From an uncultured Alistipes sp. (GTDB taxonomy: Bacteria; Bacteroidota; Bacteroidia; Bacteroidales; Rikenellaceae), in NCBI GenBank assembly GCA_944320665.1, contig CALUII010000011.1, forward strand, positions 1 through 48,695: 48,695 bases of DNA, read 5' to 3'. The translations under genes and the position numbers were made by a program. Positions 1-6,849 of this stretch are shown piece by piece. The notes beneath the pieces were generated by a model. The model was not told where the DNA came from and searched no databases. It was given only the letters and a program-made list of their open reading frames with translations. Position 1 is the stretch's first letter; every line of letters begins with the position of its first letter.

Positions 1-170
1 AAGAGCGGGGCTCCGGGCGGGTGTCCGACTTCGAGTTTGTAGGAGGTGGCGATGAACTCCGAGCAGTCCCAGAGGCTTGAGGACGGCTCCATCGTGAGCA
101 GGTAGGTCAGTGCCGCGATGGCGAAGACGATCCAGCCGACGAGGGTGTTCCAGCGTTTGAACAGGTGCAT
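1..170 (-). CDS. DUF2723 family membrane protein (N-terminal fragment)
   Basis: The gene runs off the left edge, so only about the first 56 codons are present, read leftwards from an ATG at 170. The visible part has a short basic start (residues 1-7), a hydrophobic segment at about residues 11-26, and then the motifs WDCSEF (33-38) and VGHPPGAP (47-54). These motifs typify the start of DUF2723 proteins, large multi-pass inner-membrane proteins common in Bacteroidota and related to protein O-glycosyltransferases. That relationship is known from the family; the substrate is unknown. A TAnnTTTG promoter core lies 33 bases upstream. Family call is firm, function is not. Confidence 0.85.
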   Translation of the reverse strand, partial: MHLFKRWNTLVGWIVFAIAALTYLLTMEPSSSLWDCSEFIATSYKLEVGHPPGAPL

Positions 171-202
171 AACAGATTTGATTTTTCTGTGAGATTTTCC
201 GA

Positions 203-210
203 CAAATGTA
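203..210 (-). promoter_or_regulatory. Promoter -7 element for the DUF2723 gene
   Basis: On the minus strand this reads TACATTTG, matching the Bacteroidota -7 consensus TAnnTTTG. It lies 33 bases upstream of the ATG at 170. No clear TTTG -33 element was found at the expected spacing. Confidence 0.5.
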
Positions 211-291
211 ATCATTTAACGTCGAAAAACCAGCGATATTGCCCCGAAAATCCCGGTTGTATGGTGCTTTCGTTGCTGAGGAGGGGAATGC

Positions 292-329
292 GCACAGCGG
301 GGATTGTCCAACGACAATCCCCGCTGTGC
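292..329 (-). terminator. Perfect 16-bp hairpin downstream of the orphan lipoprotein gene
   Basis: Arms 292-307 and 314-329 are perfectly complementary with a 6-base loop. The hairpin lies 54 bases past the stop of the minus-strand lipoprotein gene (383) and just before the DUF2723 promoter. There is no strong U tract, so termination is inferred from stem strength and position. Confidence 0.6.
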
Positions 330-382
330 AATGTGGTGGATTTGCTTCCCCGGTGAATTATCGGGTGGGGCCGGTGCGGAAA

Positions 383-1063
383 TCAGTACGGATGGATCGT
401 TATATGACCCTCCGGGTCCAGGCCGATGGCCCAGTCGGGCGGACAGGTGCGCAGTTCGTCTGGATTGTCGATCCGATACCAGCCGATACGTACTCGGGTT
501 ACCTCTGGAAATTCCTCCAGGAATTCGGCCTGATACTCCTCGCGGATCGTCTGTTCGAAGATGATCGACTCCTCGGTAATCTTCGTGGGCTGCAGTCTCA
601 GTCCATGGAGGTAGTTGCGGCGTGTGTCGTGTTTGATGGCTCGGAGTTCGAGAGCTGTCCGGTCCGGCGTAATGAGTATCTGATAGGTGGAATCGATATG
701 GTATATGGGCACCAGGTCGCCGTTGTCAGCATAATAGTTACCCGTGAATTGACGTATGGTCTGGTCGGGACATACGTAAAACGCACCGATCATGAAACGT
801 ATGGGATCGGAGATAAAGGCCATTGGATATTTAGAGATTGACACACTTGTCGGATTGCCTTGCGCATCCGGGTGGCTGTCGTAGAGGAGCGCGAAGGAGT
901 CTTCCCAATATCCTTCCGAGATGGTTTCGAGCAGGTCGACAGCAGGGACAGGTTCGGGTGATGGGGTCGGTGCGGGGTCATCCTTCGAACAGGAGGCGGT
1001 CACGAGGGTGGCAACAAGCAGTAGCAACCCGAGAGGCAGAGTGTGGTAAATGAGACGTTTCAT
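383..1063 (-). CDS. Hypothetical lipoprotein, 226 aa
   Basis: This is a predicted exported lipoprotein of unknown function. Residues 1-24 form a type II signal peptide: basic MKR start, hydrophobic stretch, and lipobox ending TASC. It is followed by the acidic and proline-rich linker usual for Bacteroidota surface lipoproteins (KDDPAPTPSPEPVP). The mature part is about 190 residues, probably mostly beta. I do not recognise a family; it resembles single-gene DUF lipoproteins frequent in Alistipes. It is monocistronic: a TTG-N20-TAGATTTG promoter lies about 125 bases upstream and a strong hairpin follows. The roughly 120-base leader is unusually long. Confidence 0.75.
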   Translation of the reverse strand: MKRLIYHTLPLGLLLLVATLVTASCSKDDPAPTPSPEPVPAVDLLETISEGYWEDSFALLYDSHPDAQGNPTSVSISKYPMAFISDPIRFMIGAFYVCPDQTIRQFTGNYYADNGDLVPIYHIDSTYQILITPDRTALELRAIKHDTRRNYLHGLRLQPTKITEESIIFEQTIREEYQAEFLEEFPEVTRVRIGWYRIDNPDELRTCPPDWAIGLDPEGHITIHPY

Positions 1064-1189
1064 GGCTTGTGTGTTTTAGTTAGACGAGACGAATTTATTC
1101 TTTGTAGGGGGGGGAACGAAGGCCATCCTATGAGTGAGAATGAGGACGTTTTATCATAGGCGCTTTTTTTAGTGGGTAACTTCTGGAAA

Positions 1190-1220
1190 CAAATCTACTG
1201 ATAAAAATTTATAAATACAA
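1190..1220 (-). promoter_or_regulatory. Promoter of the 226-aa lipoprotein gene
   Basis: On the minus strand TTG (1220-1218) is followed after 20 bases by TAGATTTG (1197-1190), matching the Bacteroidota -33/-7 layout. The ATG at 1063 is about 125 bases downstream. Confidence 0.55.
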
Positions 1221-1231
1221 GTTTTGTTTAT

Positions 1232-1274
1232 AAAAAAACGGACAAAGTCCCATGGGTTGAATGGGCTTTGTCCG
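1232..1274 (-). terminator. Terminator of the NigD-like gene
   Basis: Complementary arms CGGACAAAG (1239-1247) and CTTTGTCCG (1266-1274) are extended inside by TCCCA/TGGG. On the minus strand the hairpin is followed by a run of seven T (1232-1238). It lies 40 bases beyond the NigD-like stop at 1314. Confidence 0.8.
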
Positions 1275-1313
1275 CGACGAATTGAACGAATTATGAAAGA
1301 ATGGTCTCTTCTG

Positions 1314-2021
1314 TTACTCTTTGGGCTCAATATATAGATAGGTCACCTTGCCTTCGGGGCCCGGTTCCGCTACGCGCAGGCAGATCCCCTTGTGTCCCGT
1401 TGTGGTCGGATCGTAATCTCCCAAACGGTATGATACGTAGTTGCGGACCATCGAAAATCCCGAGGTATCCCCGTCGGCATTCTGCCGGAACTCCAGGTAG
1501 AGGTACTCCGACGGCATATCGGCCGGCGGATTGGCCGTGCGGTTGTCGACCAGCGAGAGGCGGTGTCGGGTCGTTGCATGGCCGTCGGTCGGATAATAAT
1601 AGTAGAGGTCGAGCCATCCGCCCCGTATGCAGGCTTCGCTCACGCCGATGCGGTCGTCGCCCAGCTCCAGAATGTCGTCCGTCGTTTCGGCCACCTCGAC
1701 CTCCTTGCTCAGAATGTCCATCACGCTGTAGAGGTCGATGTTTCAGTCGTATCCCGGCACGGCCTGTGCGAGGTAGTCGAAATAGATGATGGCGCGGTGC
1801 CCGTCCTTCTCGTTGGAGTTATACATAACCCGGCTTTTGTTGCCGGGCCAGGCCGTCTGCTGGTTGTCAAAGCGGAAGTAGTAATCCGACGGTGACTCCT
1901 CGGGAACGTGCACCGTGACGAAGGAGACGTACGACGGATAGTCGCTCTCGACTTTGTCGCATGCGACACCCAGCAACAGGGGAACTGTGAGCAGAGTCAA
2001 AAGCCGATGTGGTGTTTTCAT
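1314..2021 (-). pseudogene. NigD-like lipoprotein gene interrupted by an in-frame TGA
   Basis: One continuous frame of 236 codons runs from ATG 2021 to the stop at 1314, but codon 93 (1743-1745) is TGA. The first half has a signal peptide with lipobox LLLGVAC and a segment rich in F, Y and V; the second half (from about NIDLYSV) is a beta-rich domain. Together they look like the two-domain NigD-like proteins of Bacteroidota. In relatives an aromatic residue usually sits near the break (GYD-x-xIxLY), so a TGG-to-TGA or similar single change would explain it. A sequencing error or strain-specific nonsense mutation are both possible. Codon usage and frame are intact on both sides, so the lesion looks recent. 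Confidence 0.75.
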
Positions 2022-2065
2022 GGTATATGTGGGATATTTTTTGTAACTTAAACGTGGTGGGGTGA

Positions 2066-2113
2066 GAAATACTGCATGTGTGAAAAAAAATTGGGGGTGT
2101 AATGCAGTATTTC
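2066..2113. repeat. 12-bp perfect inverted repeat between divergent genes
   Basis: Arms GAAATACTGCAT (2066-2077) and ATGCAGTATTTC (2102-2113) are perfectly complementary with a 24-base spacer. They lie between the minus-strand NigD-like gene and the plus-strand ECF sigma factor, next to a second palindrome TTCGGCCGAA (2111-2120). It could be an operator or an RNA hairpin in the lipoprotein leader. Confidence 0.6.
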
Positions 2114-2120
2114 GGCCGAA

Positions 2121-2708
2121 ATGCCGTTTGTAAGTGTGAACAGAACGAATAATATGGAGGAATTGGCCCTGGTCGAAGGGTGCAAACGAGGCGACAATAG
2201 CGCCTTGATGGCACTTTATGACCTCTATGCCAGTCGGTTGCTTGCCGTCTGCCTGCGCTATGTGGGGGATCGGGCTACGGCCGAGGATCTGTTGCACGAT
2301 ACGTTCGTCAAGGCCTACGGCGCGATCGGAAAGTTCGTGTGGCGCGGTGAGGGGTCGTTGCGGGGCTGGCTCGAACGAATTGCGGTCAATACCTCGCTGG
2401 AGTTGTTGCGTTCTCGTTCGCGGATGAGTTTTACCGAGATCGACGATCGGCGAGCGATTCCCGAGTACGTCGAGCCTGCACCCGAGGAGGCTGAGCAGGT
2501 ACCCGCAAAGGAGCTTATGCGGATGATCGGCGAACTGCCCGAGGGATACCGAACGGTGTTCAATCTCTTCTGTGTGGAGGGGTTGTCGCACAGGGAGATC
2601 GCCTCCATGTTGGGAATCAACGAGAAATCTTCCTCGTCGCAGTTGGCGCGTGCCAAGGCGCTGCTGGCTCGGAAGATTCGTGAATATTTGGAAAAACAAA
2701 GGGCATGA
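2121..2708 (+). CDS. RNA polymerase ECF-type sigma factor
   Basis: This is an extracytoplasmic-function sigma-70 factor of 195 aa, which redirects RNA polymerase to a small regulon. Region 2 is visible at about residues 30-75 (ALYDLYASRLLAVCLRY, then EDLLHDTF) and region 4 at about 135-185 (LPEGYRTVFNLF, then GLSHREIASMLG). The region-4 recognition helix reads INEKSSSSQLARAK, typical of Bacteroidota ECFs. An ATG at 2154 (MEELALVEGCKRGD) is a plausible alternative start, because conserved sequence begins there. The stop overlaps the next start by four bases (ATGA), so it is co-translated with the membrane-anchored partner, which is probably its anti-sigma factor. Confidence 0.92.
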   Translation: MPFVSVNRTNNMEELALVEGCKRGDNSALMALYDLYASRLLAVCLRYVGDRATAEDLLHDTFVKAYGAIGKFVWRGEGSLRGWLERIAVNTSLELLRSRSRMSFTEIDDRRAIPEYVEPAPEEAEQVPAKELMRMIGELPEGYRTVFNLFCVEGLSHREIASMLGINEKSSSSQLARAKALLARKIREYLEKQRA

Positions 2709-4111
2709 TTAACCACGAGGGGAGAGATTGGACGGATGTCGTGGCCCGCAAACTCCGCGAGTCGGAGGAACCGCTGTCCGCCGCATGCAGAGCCCGTATG
2801 GAACGGGAACTGTCGTCACCGCTGCTCCGTGCCGAAGGGCAATACCTCGGTGGAGGCCGCAGTACGGAAGAAAAGAGTAGGATAAAGAATAATTGGTTCA
2901 GATATACCGCCGCAGTTGCCGCGATACTGGTTTGTGTTTCGATCGGAGTTCGAGTTCTGCGAATGGATCATAATGTGATGAAAAAAGGGGTTGTTTCGGT
3001 ATCCGATGCGACTGCCGGCGGTTCTTATGAGGGTACGGAGCGTTCGCAGAACGCCGTACCCTCTTCCCTTTTGGAGTCTCGTGTGGAGGCATTGGCGGCA
3101 TCTGTCCGAAGCGGAGAGGCCGCAATCGTTGCGTCTGTTCCATCCACTGAAAGGGATGAGGTGCGTGGTGGAGCGTCGCAGGGGGGGCTTGTCGGTCCGC
3201 AGTTTCGCGAAGCGGCGGCTCCGTATTCGGCGGAGGCGTCGGAGCACGCCGTCCGTCCGGTGGCCCTGCCTGCTGACGGGACGAACGGATCCGAAATGGA
3301 GCAGTCGGTGGCGCAGGTCGTAGCGTCGGCTGCACCTGCGGAGCCGGAAATGAATCCCGAGCCTCAGTACGTCGAGACGGCGTCTGAGGCAAAGCAACCC
3401 TCATCAGCAGGACGGGGGGGCGTGGAGGCACAAAGTGCCGCTCGGGCCGCCGAATACGAACGGTTGTTTGCCGAAGTTGCACCGCGAGGGGCTTCGTCCG
3501 CATCCCGAGGGGGGGCGGTCAGTCTGTTTGCCGGCGGAGCTGTCGGAACTGCGGCATCGGGCCGTGCGGCGGCCGGCGGTGTCGGGCTTAAGGCGCTGTC
3601 GATGAGCACGTGTGATGCAATTGCCATACGCGAGGGGTACGAAAGTTATTCGTTCGATCATCGTCAGCCACTCAGTTTCGGAGTTAGTTACCGCCACGAA
3701 CTCAAATACGGTCTTTCGCTCGAAACGGGACTCAATTATACGCTGTTGCGTTCGGATGTCGCTCTGCCCGGCATGACGTCGCGGGTGCATCAGCAGTTGC
3801 ATCTGTTGGGTATTCCGTTGCGCCTGAACTGGGAGTTCCTGCATGCCGGGCGCTTCTCGATGTATGTCGGTGCCGGCGGAATGGTCGAACGATGCGTGAG
3901 CGCCCGGTTTGGCGACGAACACGTGCGTGAGAACAGTTGGCTGTGGTCTGTCGCCGCGACGCTCGGGGCACAGTATCGCCTGGGACGTCATGTGGGAATC
4001 TATTTCGAACCGGCCTTGTCGCATTATCTGACGGAGACGTCGTTGCAGACCTCCTATACGGATTCGCCCGTGGTGGTGGATCTGCGTCTGGGTCTGCGAT
4101 TCTCCTATTAG
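2705..4111 (+). CDS. Dual membrane-spanning anti-sigma-like protein with outer-membrane beta-barrel
   Basis: Predicted 468-aa protein with an unusual architecture. Residues 1-62 are a charged, presumably cytoplasmic segment; 63-83 form one membrane helix (AAVAAILVCVSIGVRVL); 84 to about 285 are a low-complexity Ala/Ser/Glu/Pro linker; and about 290-468 are alternating amphipathic strands ending in RLGLRFSY, an aromatic C terminus typical of a small outer-membrane barrel. Overlap with the ECF sigma gene suggests the N-terminal segment binds that sigma factor. The layout matches the dual membrane-spanning anti-sigma (Dma) type described in Bacteroides thetaiotaomicron, where one chain crosses inner and outer membranes. 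The assignment is by architecture, not by sequence search. Confidence 0.75.
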   Translation: MINHEGRDWTDVVARKLRESEEPLSAACRARMERELSSPLLRAEGQYLGGGRSTEEKSRIKNNWFRYTAAVAAILVCVSIGVRVLRMDHNVMKKGVVSVSDATAGGSYEGTERSQNAVPSSLLESRVEALAASVRSGEAAIVASVPSTERDEVRGGASQGGLVGPQFREAAAPYSAEASEHAVRPVALPADGTNGSEMEQSVAQVVASAAPAEPEMNPEPQYVETASEAKQPSSAGRGGVEAQSAARAAEYERLFAEVAPRGASSASRGGAVSLFAGGAVGTAASGRAAAGGVGLKALSMSTCDAIAIREGYESYSFDHRQPLSFGVSYRHELKYGLSLETGLNYTLLRSDVALPGMTSRVHQQLHLLGIPLRLNWEFLHAGRFSMYVGAGGMVERCVSARFGDEHVRENSWLWSVAATLGAQYRLGRHVGIYFEPALSHYLTETSLQTSYTDSPVVVDLRLGLRFSY

Positions 4112-4152
4112 TCGCCTGTGATACGGGCCCGTACGGGCCGTCTGAAAGTTGG

Positions 4153-4180
4153 AAAACGGGGTGAATATCCCCGTTTTTTT
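4153..4180 (+). terminator. Terminator of the sigma/anti-sigma operon
   Basis: The stem AAAACGGGG (4153-4161) pairs with CCCCGTTTT (4169-4177) across a 7-base loop and ends in a run of T, 41 bases after the anti-sigma stop. Confidence 0.9.
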
Positions 4181-4318
4181 TATTGCGTAATCGAAATTTG
4201 TTATTATTTTTGTTCGAAATTGCTCTCTTTCGGTCCGATGGTGCGGCCGAAAAACGGGCGCGTATGTGCAGAATCGAAGGTTGGTGAGGCTGTGGCAAGT
4301 CGCAGGTGCTTGGTGAAG

Positions 4319-4354
4319 ATAAAAAAAGACGGCTGCATTTCGTGCAACCGTCTT
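4319..4354 (-). terminator. Terminator of tRNA-Arg
   Basis: Arms 4326-4337 and 4343-4354 form a 12-bp stem (one G-U pair) with a 5-base loop. On the minus strand it is followed by a T run (A run at 4319-4327 on the plus strand), 6 bases past the tRNA end. Confidence 0.85.
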
Positions 4355-4360
4355 GCGGAG

Positions 4361-4432
4361 TGATCCCGGAGGGATTCGAACCTTCATCGTAAGAACCGGA
4401 ATCTTAAATTCTATCCATTGAACTACGGGACC
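4361..4432 (-). tRNA. tRNA-Arg (anticodon CCG)
   Basis: Read on the minus strand, the 72-base sequence folds as a cloverleaf. The acceptor GGTCCCG pairs with CGGGATC, the D arm is GTTC/GAAT, the anticodon stem TAAGA/TCTTA encloses the loop TTCCGGT, and the T loop is TTCGAAT. The anticodon is CCG, reading CGG arginine codons. CCA is not encoded. A TATCTTTG promoter core lies 8 bases upstream. Confidence 0.95.
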
Positions 4433-4439
4433 GCGACTG

Positions 4440-4447
4440 CAAAGATA
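4440..4447 (-). promoter_or_regulatory. Promoter -7 element of tRNA-Arg
   Basis: On the minus strand this reads TATCTTTG, a full match to TAnnTTTG, 7 bases before the tRNA 5' end. No clear -33 element is present. Confidence 0.65.
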
Positions 4448-4463
4448 CAAAAAATTCTGAAAT

Positions 4464-5093
4464 ATGCGAGAAAAACAAGATAATTGGCAAAGAATCGAGA
4501 GTATTATCAAGTGGGCGAACATGTCGACCAACTATTTTGCTCGCTATATCGGTCTGCCGCGCGGTGAAAATCTCTATCAGATCAAGCGCGGCAACAACGG
4601 CATTTCGCGGGATGTGGCCAACCGCATCGTGGCGAAGTTCCCGCAGATCAGCAAACTCTGGGTGCTGACGGGTGAGGGGCAGATGTTTGCATCGGAGGAG
4701 TCGCGCGGCGCCCAGATCCCCTTCTATAATATCGCCGTTGAACAGGGCATGCGCATGCTCGACCGGTTGGTCCCGACCTGGAATCTGGTCATACCGGGTT
4801 TGCCCGCGTGTGATTTCGCCATGCGTTACGACGGCCGCGAGATGGGGGCCATGGTTCCGGCCGGAACGATCGTGCTGCTCACGAAAATCGATCGCGAAAT
4901 GGTGATTCCTGGGGCTGAATATGTGATTGTAGGCAGAAAAATCGTAACTTTGCGTTTAGCCTTTCCCGAAGCCGACACCAAATCGTGGCGGCTGGTGGCG
5001 GGCGATGAACTGAATTTCGGTGATATTGTATTGGACGACAGTGAGTTGGAGTCCATATACAAGGTCGTCGGCAAACTGATATTAAATCAATAG
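4464..5093 (+). CDS. Helix-turn-helix regulator with degenerate S24/LexA-like C-terminal domain
   Basis: This 209-aa protein resembles CI-type repressors. Residues 1-75 carry an HTH domain (TNYFARYIGLPRGENLYQIK). Residues about 85-209 resemble the LexA/S24 fold: an FxxxxxxGxxMxxxxPAGTIVLL segment, then beta strands. At the position of the usual catalytic GDSM, the sequence reads GREM, so the nucleophilic serine seems absent and self-cleavage is unlikely. It lies five bases upstream of ribE and probably shares its transcript; whether it regulates riboflavin genes is unknown. It could be a domesticated phage-type repressor, but homologues in this context seem to be chromosomal regulators. Confidence 0.8.
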   Translation: MREKQDNWQRIESIIKWANMSTNYFARYIGLPRGENLYQIKRGNNGISRDVANRIVAKFPQISKLWVLTGEGQMFASEESRGAQIPFYNIAVEQGMRMLDRLVPTWNLVIPGLPACDFAMRYDGREMGAMVPAGTIVLLTKIDREMVIPGAEYVIVGRKIVTLRLAFPEADTKSWRLVAGDELNFGDIVLDDSELESIYKVVGKLILNQ

Positions 5094-5098
5094 AACGC

Positions 5099-5692
5099 AT
5101 GTTTTCGGGAATCGTGGAACGGATGGCGGAGGTCGTGGAGATCCGGACGGACCGCCAGAACAAGGATTTCGTGCTTCGCACGGACATCTGCAAGGAGCTG
5201 AAAATCGACCAAAGTATCGCACATAACGGCGTATGTTTGACGGTGGTGGACATTACCGACGACACGTATACGGTTACGGCCATGAAGGAGACACTCGACC
5301 GCAGCAATCTGGGACTGCTTCAGGTGGGGGATCTGGTCAATCTCGAACGTTCGATGCGTCCCGAGGCCTTGCTCGACGGGCATATCGTTCAGGGACATGT
5401 GGATCAGACGGCCCGTTGTACGGCGGTCGAGGATGCCGACGGCAGTTGGTATTACACCTTCGAGTATACGCCCCAGGGGGGCGGCCTCTGCACGGTCGAG
5501 AAGGGGTCGGTGGCTGTGAACGGCGTGAGCCTCACGGTCTGTGATTCGAAGGAGGGGAGTTTCCGCGTGGCGATCATTCCCTATACGCACGAACATACGA
5601 ACTTCTGTCGGATCGGGGTCGGATCGGTTGTCAATCTCGAATTCGACATCGTGGGCAAATACATCGCCCGCCTGATGGAACATTATAAATAG
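5099..5692 (+). CDS. ribE: Riboflavin synthase alpha chain
   Basis: Catalyses dismutation of two molecules of 6,7-dimethyl-8-ribityllumazine to riboflavin, the last step of vitamin B2 synthesis, in the cytoplasm. The 197-aa product starts with the signature MFSGIVE and contains two internally repeated lumazine-binding domains. Each carries an NGVSLTV-type motif: NGVCLTV at about residues 43-49 and NGVSLTV at about 141-147. The length is normal for the family. It follows the HTH regulator by five bases and precedes a histidine kinase by about 30 bases, so it sits inside a mixed operon. No FMN riboswitch is visible upstream. Confidence 0.97.
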   Translation: MFSGIVERMAEVVEIRTDRQNKDFVLRTDICKELKIDQSIAHNGVCLTVVDITDDTYTVTAMKETLDRSNLGLLQVGDLVNLERSMRPEALLDGHIVQGHVDQTARCTAVEDADGSWYYTFEYTPQGGGLCTVEKGSVAVNGVSLTVCDSKEGSFRVAIIPYTHEHTNFCRIGVGSVVNLEFDIVGKYIARLMEHYK

Positions 5693-5721
5693 GTAATACA
5701 CCTTTAAATTGCTTAGGAGTC

Positions 5722-6792
5722 ATGGTGGTCATCAAAACCAAAGAGGGGGCATCGCTCTGGATCGCCTTGCTGGCGACGGTTATCGTCGCCGGACTGCTCG
5801 TGCCGCAGGGTCTGCGCAGTGACGGCACCGGAATGCATTGGGTGCCGATCATCGCAATCGTGTTGTGTACCTTCTATGTGGTGTGGTTCGTAGCCCTGTT
5901 CGTCATCCGCAAATATGTGGCCTACAAGCTCAAACCGATCTACTCGATTGTGCTCTCCCGCGACGTGCATACGGACGAGATCCTCGGTGAGTTGAAAGAC
6001 AAGCACGTCGAACGCGTCGGCGATGAACTCAATGCCTGGGCCGAAGACAACGACCGTGAGATCGAACGGCTGAAGGAGGCGGCACGCTTCCGCAAGCAGT
6101 ATCTGGGCAATGTGGCCCACGAACTGAAGACGCCGATTTTCAATATCCAGAGTTATCTTTCGACACTGCTGGAGGGGGGACTGGAGGAGGATCCCGTCAA
6201 GCAACAGTACCTTGAACGGGCAAAAAAGGGAATGGACCGACTGCTCAACATCGTCAATGACCTCGATACGATTGCCAAACTTGACAGCGACACAAGCCGA
6301 CTCGAGTGGGAGCAGTTCGATATTGTGGCTTTGGCCAAGCGGGTGGCGGCCCAGACCGAAGCGGAGGCGGCTCGCAAACAGATCCATATCGTCGTGAAGG
6401 GGGCCGATAACCTGCCTTCGCCCTTCTGGGTGAATGCCGATAAACGTTATATTGCGCTGGTATTGTCGCAGTTGCTGGTGAACTCGATCTGTTACGGCAA
6501 GCAGGGCGGCCTGACGCGTGTGAAATTCCGCGACATGCTCGACAAGATTCTGGTCGAGGTGGAGGACGATGGCGTCGGAATCGCCAAGGAGGACCTGCCG
6601 CGCATTTTCGAACGCTTCTATCGGGCCGACAAGAACCGCTCGCTCGAGCAGAATGGCACGGGACTGGGATTGGCTATCGTGAAACACATTGTCGAGGCCC
6701 ACGGTGAGCACATTACCGTGCGCAGCGAGCCGGGAGTCGGGTCGACCTTCTCCTTCACACTGAAAAAGGTGAACCTGCGGGACGTGAAGTGA
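5722..6792 (+). CDS. Sensor histidine kinase (PhoR-like), without an adjacent response regulator
   Basis: This 356-aa inner-membrane kinase has two membrane segments (about residues 12-30 and 41-63) separated by only about ten residues, so it has almost no periplasmic sensor domain. The HisKA domain carries the phosphoacceptor at His133 (NVAHELKTP). The ATPase domain shows an N box (NSICYGKQG), a G1 box (EDDGVGIA), the FERFYRAD segment and a G2 box (NGTGLGLAIVKHI). A good ribosome-binding site (TTAGGAG) precedes the ATG. Upstream and downstream genes are ribE and lgt; no response-regulator gene is nearby, so its partner must be elsewhere. The family is certain, the signal unknown. Confidence 0.93.
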   Translation: MVVIKTKEGASLWIALLATVIVAGLLVPQGLRSDGTGMHWVPIIAIVLCTFYVVWFVALFVIRKYVAYKLKPIYSIVLSRDVHTDEILGELKDKHVERVGDELNAWAEDNDREIERLKEAARFRKQYLGNVAHELKTPIFNIQSYLSTLLEGGLEEDPVKQQYLERAKKGMDRLLNIVNDLDTIAKLDSDTSRLEWEQFDIVALAKRVAAQTEAEAARKQIHIVVKGADNLPSPFWVNADKRYIALVLSQLLVNSICYGKQGGLTRVKFRDMLDKILVEVEDDGVGIAKEDLPRIFERFYRADKNRSLEQNGTGLGLAIVKHIVEAHGEHITVRSEPGVGSTFSFTLKKVNLRDVK

Positions 6793-6849
6793 CCCCTGCG
6801 GGGCGGGGCCGTCAACGGTGCACACGTCAGAAAAATGAGAGGTAAATAG

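Noticed and set aside
1743..1745. In-frame TGA as a selenocysteine codon
   Set aside because: NigD-like proteins are not selenoproteins, and no SECIS-like hairpin was evident just downstream. Nonsense mutation or sequencing error is simpler.
4464..5093. Prophage remnant around the CI-like regulator
   Set aside because: No integrase, structural or other phage genes lie nearby, and the gene is embedded in a housekeeping operon. The adjacent tRNA-Arg shows no attachment-site duplication that I could see.
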